Origin: Bacteroidota bacterium
GTDB lineage: Bacteria; Bacteroidota; Bacteroidia; Cytophagales; Cyclobacteriaceae
Direction of reading: 5' to 3'
Length of the DNA stretch: 57,232 nucleotides
Assembly: GCA_018266395.1 (NCBI GenBank)
Contig: JAFEAM010000042.1
Span: forward strand, 1 to 57,232
Shown one piece after another: positions 53,885 to 57,232 of the stretch. The number at the start of each line of letters is the position of its first letter. The first letter of the stretch is position 1. The position numbers were made by a program, and so were the translations under genes. Below the pieces are notes generated by a model. It was not told the origin of the DNA and did not search any database. It worked only from the letters and a program-made list of their open reading frames with translations.

Positions 53885-54685
53885 GTGAGAATCAGGATTG
53901 TATTCGGGCTTAAAAACAAGGGCGCTTTTGTCCCTTTTCACCATCAGTTCTTGTTGGCGCAGACCATCAAGGGCTTGCTGGTGGCGGGCCAGGATCCGAA
54001 GTTTCAGCAGTTTACCCACTATAATTTCTCCGGGTTGAAAGGTCAGACCAAAATCAGCCGGAAGGGACTTCATTTCTACTCCTCACGGGTCACACTTGTA
54101 TTCTCATCGTCTGACAAACCCTTCCTAGATTATTTTCTAGGAATTCTGTTTGATCAGAAAGAGATCATGATCGGAACACTGCAACTGGTACCCGAGTTGG
54201 TGGAGCAGGAGGAACCTGTGTCAGTCTCAGAGGCTGTTAAATTTCTGTGCATATCCCCAATCGTGGTGATGCCGGCTGCATTTAACGATGAGTCAGGTAA
54301 GCGCTTTATTTCTCCGGAGTCAGATGAGTTCTCTGACTTGTTGTATGAAACAACAATCCATCAGATGCAGACTTCCGGGAAGTTTACAGCAGAGCAGTTG
54401 GTGGAGTTCTACAAATTTCAACTGGTTCCCGACAAGGACTATCTCCAGCGTATTCAGAGTTCCCACAAGAAATTTGCACGCATTTATCCACTGTATGATG
54501 CTGACATCAAGTATGAGGTGAGGGGATATACCTTCCCGTTTACTTTGTTTGCACCGCCTGCTGTCCAGGAATTTGTGTACGAGCACGGTCTTGGCCAATT
54601 TACCCACAAGGGCTTTGGCATGCTGGATATGGCCAACCATCAATCTGTGCGCAAAGCGCAAAGTCGCGAGATGGTATACGTCTAA
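53885..54685 (+). CDS. cas6: CRISPR-associated endoribonuclease Cas6 (stand-alone)
   Basis: About 266 residues from the GTG at 53885 (VRIRIVFGLKNKG), the usual Cas6 opening; a TTG at 53840 would add 15 atypical residues. Cas6 cuts CRISPR precursor RNA within the repeat. Seen: VPFHHQFLLAQTIKGLL, which lines up with the VPYNHQYYLQGLIYN region of Pyrococcus Cas6 as I recall it; His45 (in FQQFTHYNF), which falls at the position of the catalytic His46; and Lys52, near the catalytic lysine. The middle strand FLCISPIVV also fits, as does the C-terminal Gly-rich loop GLGQFTHKGFGM. The catalytic Tyr31 position appears to be Lys29. No other cas gene or CRISPR array is visible. The stop overlaps that of the convergent T9SS gene by 3 nt. 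Confidence 0.9.
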   Translation: MRIRIVFGLKNKGAFVPFHHQFLLAQTIKGLLVAGQDPKFQQFTHYNFSGLKGQTKISRKGLHFYSSRVTLVFSSSDKPFLDYFLGILFDQKEIMIGTLQLVPELVEQEEPVSVSEAVKFLCISPIVVMPAAFNDESGKRFISPESDEFSDLLYETTIHQMQTSGKFTAEQLVEFYKFQLVPDKDYLQRIQSSHKKFARIYPLYDADIKYEVRGYTFPFTLFAPPAVQEFVYEHGLGQFTHKGFGMLDMANHQSVRKAQSREMVYV

Positions 54686-55935
54686 TGCGGGTTCACATTG
54701 ACTACGTAGTAACCGATCAGTAGGTCGGCATTGGGCTGAAAAGGCATGTAGTAAACAAATACCTCGTAGAAATTCTCGGTCTGATAGTAATTCCCTTCCA
54801 CCTGGTTCCCGTCACCGCCTCCGTTTTCCAGCCAATACTGATAATTGTAGAAACCCTGTTTTAGCAGGACGGAGCCGGAATAAACTCCGTCACGATACGC
54901 CATTTTGTTCTCGTCATTCTTTTGCCAACGGTTAAATGCACCCATTACGTACAGGTCACCTTTTAGCGCTTCGGACTTTAGTGTGAAATTGACGGCAAGG
55001 TAGTTGGCACTTACCCATGGCTCCTGACCATAGTCCTTGTTGTCGATGAGGAAGCTGCCATTCATATCGTTATAAAGGGCATAAGCCTGATTTCCCCTTG
55101 GTGCATCAAGGGCGACCCACAAAGTGTAGGGCTTGGTGTTATTCTGAAGACGGCCTGTATTCTGCCCGGGATAATTCAGGGACCTGAAATCAACAAATCG
55201 AAATTCGTTGCCTGCCTTGAATGTCTTGTCCAGATCGAAGAAATGGTATTCAATCTGATTGATGTCTTCCCTCACAGAACTTGGCCTGACATCCTGTTTC
55301 GCGTTGTCCCATCTTTGGTTTTGCCTGATGGTAACATGAATACTGGAGGCAGGATTGATCACCTCCGTTCTGCCATAGTTCATGGTGAAGTTCAGGGCCT
55401 GATTGGTACTTCGCATGTTTCCCAGGCCTGCCATATCCTGGTCGGTGGCAAGATCGATGCGTGGATCGACCAGCATGATACGTTGCGTGAGGATGAGATC
55501 ATTGCGATTCCCATCACGGTAAATCATCAGGACATAATTTCCGGGAAGTTTTACGGGTGGGATCGCAAACCGATAGTGGATATAAGCAGTTTGCTGGTTA
55601 ATGGAGGATGAATAATCATTTACCGGGAATTCATTATAGTCCTGAATGAAATCCAGGTCCATAAGAGTGGATTTCGTCCAGTCAAAATTGCAATGGACCA
55701 ACCTTGCATAGTAATTCTGGCGATTGTCCTGCAAGTCATCAAATTCGAGCATTAAATCCTGATTATCCAGTCCGGCCACGGCAGGCGGCATCATGGAAAG
55801 GTCCGGTGCCCTCTGTGAATAACACAATACAGTCCTTATTTGCGGCTCGTAAGTCCTGTCATCAAGGGTAAGGGTTTTCTGTCCCGCCGCCGCAGCACTC
55901 AAGAGAAGCAGTAACGTACCAAGGGTGAATTTCAT
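54682..55935 (-). CDS. DUF5103 protein, type IX secretion system plug family
   Basis: A 417-residue secreted protein. Residues 1-18 are a signal peptide (KFTLGTLLLLLSAAAAG, then Gln). The body has the DUF5103 hallmarks: SQRAPDLSMMPPAVAGLDNQDLMLEFDDLQDNRQNYYARLVHCNFDWTKSTLMDLDFIQDYNEFPVNDY, then HYRFAIPPVKLPGNYVLMIYRDGN, and a second half (GDLYVMGAFNRWQKNDENKMAYRDGVYSGSVLLKQGFYNYQYWL) with an E-set-like fold. Members of this family were seen plugging the SprA translocon pore of the T9SS. That fits the presence of a T9SS type B substrate in the same window. The plug role here is inferred from the family. Confidence 0.87.
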   Translation of the reverse strand: MKFTLGTLLLLLSAAAAGQKTLTLDDRTYEPQIRTVLCYSQRAPDLSMMPPAVAGLDNQDLMLEFDDLQDNRQNYYARLVHCNFDWTKSTLMDLDFIQDYNEFPVNDYSSSINQQTAYIHYRFAIPPVKLPGNYVLMIYRDGNRNDLILTQRIMLVDPRIDLATDQDMAGLGNMRSTNQALNFTMNYGRTEVINPASSIHVTIRQNQRWDNAKQDVRPSSVREDINQIEYHFFDLDKTFKAGNEFRFVDFRSLNYPGQNTGRLQNNTKPYTLWVALDAPRGNQAYALYNDMNGSFLIDNKDYGQEPWVSANYLAVNFTLKSEALKGDLYVMGAFNRWQKNDENKMAYRDGVYSGSVLLKQGFYNYQYWLENGGGDGNQVEGNYYQTENFYEVFVYYMPFQPNADLLIGYYVVNVNPH

Positions 55936-55989
55936 TAGTGTGGGTTACCGGTTTCCACGTTGCAAGATACATACCATATCAAATGCATT

Positions 55990-56103
55990 ATGGAAGTAGT
56001 TCCGACCACGTTAAAGAAGCGAATAGCCCGCTTCCTGGATGCAGCGTTATTTATTGCCGGGATTCTGTTGATAAGTTCCTTGCTGGAAATCATCAGGATT
56101 TAG
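55990..56103 (+). CDS. Possible 37-residue single-pass membrane protein
   Basis: An ATG at 55990 opens a 37-codon frame ending at TAG 56101-56103. It has a basic front (TLKKRIARFL) followed by a hydrophobic stretch (AALFIAGILLISSLLEII) that would span the membrane. It is in the gap after the plug-family gene start and overlaps the last 11 nt of the convergent ABC-F gene. No promoter box of the consensus form was seen. A charge-then-hydrophobic pattern of this type is characteristic of real small membrane proteins, but chance cannot be excluded. Confidence 0.35.
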   Translation: MEVVPTTLKKRIARFLDAALFIAGILLISSLLEIIRI

Positions 56104-57232
56104 GCTGAAGTTGATCCAATTCATTAACAAGGGTGTCCCATCGGGCATTATGGGACCGGATTTCTCCTTGTACATGACTGAGCTCCTGCTGACAGGCGGC
56201 CAACTTTTGAAAATCTGAATAAACCTCAGGTTTTGCCATTTCCCCTTCGATGCGCTCCTGTTCCTTTCGCAATTTTTCAATCCGATCTTCCACCGAGGCC
56301 AACTCTTTGTTCAATTTCTTGAGGGAAGAGGCTGTTTGCGAATTCTCAACCTGGGTTTCCTTCAGGGCAGTCGCCGGCTCAGGTTTCTTTTGCGCTGGGG
56401 CGGGAGCGGGTGAAGGAGTTGATTGATTGGTAATATTCTCCTTGCTGATATGGGTTCGCCAATAGTCGTATTCTTCGTATGTGCCGGGATACTCCTTGAG
56501 CTGATGGTTTTCGATATACCAGATCTTGTTTGCTATCTGGCTGATGAAATGACGGTTGTGGGACACCACAACGAAACTTCCCTGGTACTGCTGCAAAGCC
56601 TGGATCAGAATGTTCTCTGAGATAAAGTCAAGATGGTTAGTAGGCTCGTCGAGAAGCAGGAAGTTAGCCTCGGAAATTAAGGTCTTTGCAAGCGCAACCC
56701 TGGACTTTTCGCCACCCGACAGCACCTTGATCTTCTTGAATTGATCTTCGTCAGAAAACAGGAAGCAACCGAGTACCCCTCGGAGTTCCTGCTCGGTCTT
56801 TCCACTGCCAGCCTGCTTCAGTTCTTCAAGAATTTCATTCTCAATGTTCAATGCTTCAAGCTGATGTTGGGCAAAGAAGCCCTGGATTACATTGTATCCA
56901 ATGGTTCTGTCACCATCGACCGGCTCCGTACCTGCCAGAATCCTCAACAAGGTTGATTTACCTCTGCCATTGGCACCAATAAGAGCGATTTTGTCACCTC
57001 TTTCCACCCGCGCCGTGGTGTGATTCAGGATCTGCAGGTCGCCGTATGATTTTGAAACCTCGTTGAGCGTTACCACATGCCTGCCCGAGGGTTGCTGAAA
57101 TTTGAACTTGAAGTTTACAGCGGCTGTATCGTCAACCACTTCTTCGATCAGGTCAAGTCGTTCAAGTGCCTTTTCCCTTGACTTAACCTGCCGTGCCTTG
57201 CTCGCCTTTGCCTTGAATCGTTCAATGAACCT
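56093..57232 (-). CDS. ABC-F family ATPase, C-terminal part (cut by window edge)
   Basis: The frame is open to the right edge; the visible part begins inside the inter-domain linker (RFKAKASKARQVKSREKALERL), which in ABC-F factors reaches toward the ribosomal P/E site. The second ABC domain follows: Walker A GANGRGKST, signature LSGGEKSRVALAKTL, Walker B FLLLDEPTNHLDF, H-loop VVSHNRHF. A Pro/Ala-rich linker (STPSPAPAPAQKKPEPA) leads to a C-terminal coiled coil (LKKLNKELASVEDRIEKLRKEQERIEGEM) like that of Uup/YheS types. No transmembrane part exists; these proteins act on ribosomes. The GTG at 57139 is an internal codon, not the start. The first ABC domain is outside the window. Confidence 0.95.
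   Translation of the reverse strand, partial: RFIERFKAKASKARQVKSREKALERLDLIEEVVDDTAAVNFKFKFQQPSGRHVVTLNEVSKSYGDLQILNHTTARVERGDKIALIGANGRGKSTLLRILAGTEPVDGDRTIGYNVIQGFFAQHQLEALNIENEILEELKQAGSGKTEQELRGVLGCFLFSDEDQFKKIKVLSGGEKSRVALAKTLISEANFLLLDEPTNHLDFISENILIQALQQYQGSFVVVSHNRHFISQIANKIWYIENHQLKEYPGTYEEYDYWRTHISKENITNQSTPSPAPAPAQKKPEPATALKETQVENSQTASSLKKLNKELASVEDRIEKLRKEQERIEGEMAKPEVYSDFQKLAACQQELSHVQGEIRSHNARWDTLVNELDQLQPKS

Noticed and set aside
56093..57139. ABC-F gene starting at the internal codon at 57139
   Set aside because: The frame continues to the window edge with a typical ABC-F linker, so 57139 is an internal Val codon and the gene is truncated by the window.

Overview
The window looks like a chromosomal segment from a gliding-type Bacteroidetes, most likely Cytophagales. 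The grounds are a type IX secretion (T9SS) type B sorting domain on a giant secreted protein, a PorP/SprF homologue directly behind it, a T9SS plug-family protein, a PUR/DUF3276 protein, no Shine-Dalgarno sequences in front of most starts, and several upstream boxes of the Bacteroidetes form TAnnTTTG, two of them preceded by TTG at exactly 19 nt. The genus is not resolved from this sequence.

Layout. 1-434: 5' part of CTP synthase (minus strand, cut by the window edge). 629-19813: an 18.1 kb gene for a ~6,050-residue secreted repeat protein, then a SprF-like outer-membrane protein; this resembles the sprB-sprF pair of gliding bacteria. 19874-23169: CCA-adding enzyme, a TPR protein, an ECF sigma factor and a membrane protein that may be its partner. 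23177-24717 (minus): FtsE-like ATPase, small transaldolase, and an SRP (4.5S-type) RNA gene with its promoter. 24845-36217: four large MacB/FtsX-type permeases, a secreted unknown protein, and a PadR regulator coupled to the fourth permease. 36226-41408: acetyltransferase, then a uronate-type module (MFS carrier, altronate dehydratase, KDG kinase, KDPG aldolase). 41455-51951: AsmA-like protein, methyltransferase, SMC, small membrane protein, acyl-CoA reductase, ferredoxin, DUF58 protein. 52111-57232: PUR protein with a strong terminator, YchF, a stand-alone Cas6 endoribonuclease, the T9SS plug-family protein, a possible 37-residue membrane protein, and the 3' part of an ABC-F ATPase. No gene-free stretch exceeds 300 bases.

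Most genes are core housekeeping. The accessory items of interest are: (i) the giant adhesin-like protein, with a 21-unit tandem array that itself shows a five-unit higher-order repeat, plus two foreign domains nested in Ig-like modules; (ii) an orphan Cas6 with a recognisable catalytic His and Gly-rich loop but no CRISPR array or other cas gene in the window, preceded by a single 36-nt dyad that resembles one CRISPR repeat; and (iii) the permease/PadR cluster, which has no ATPase gene of its own.

All assignments come from reading the sequence by eye. No database search was run.
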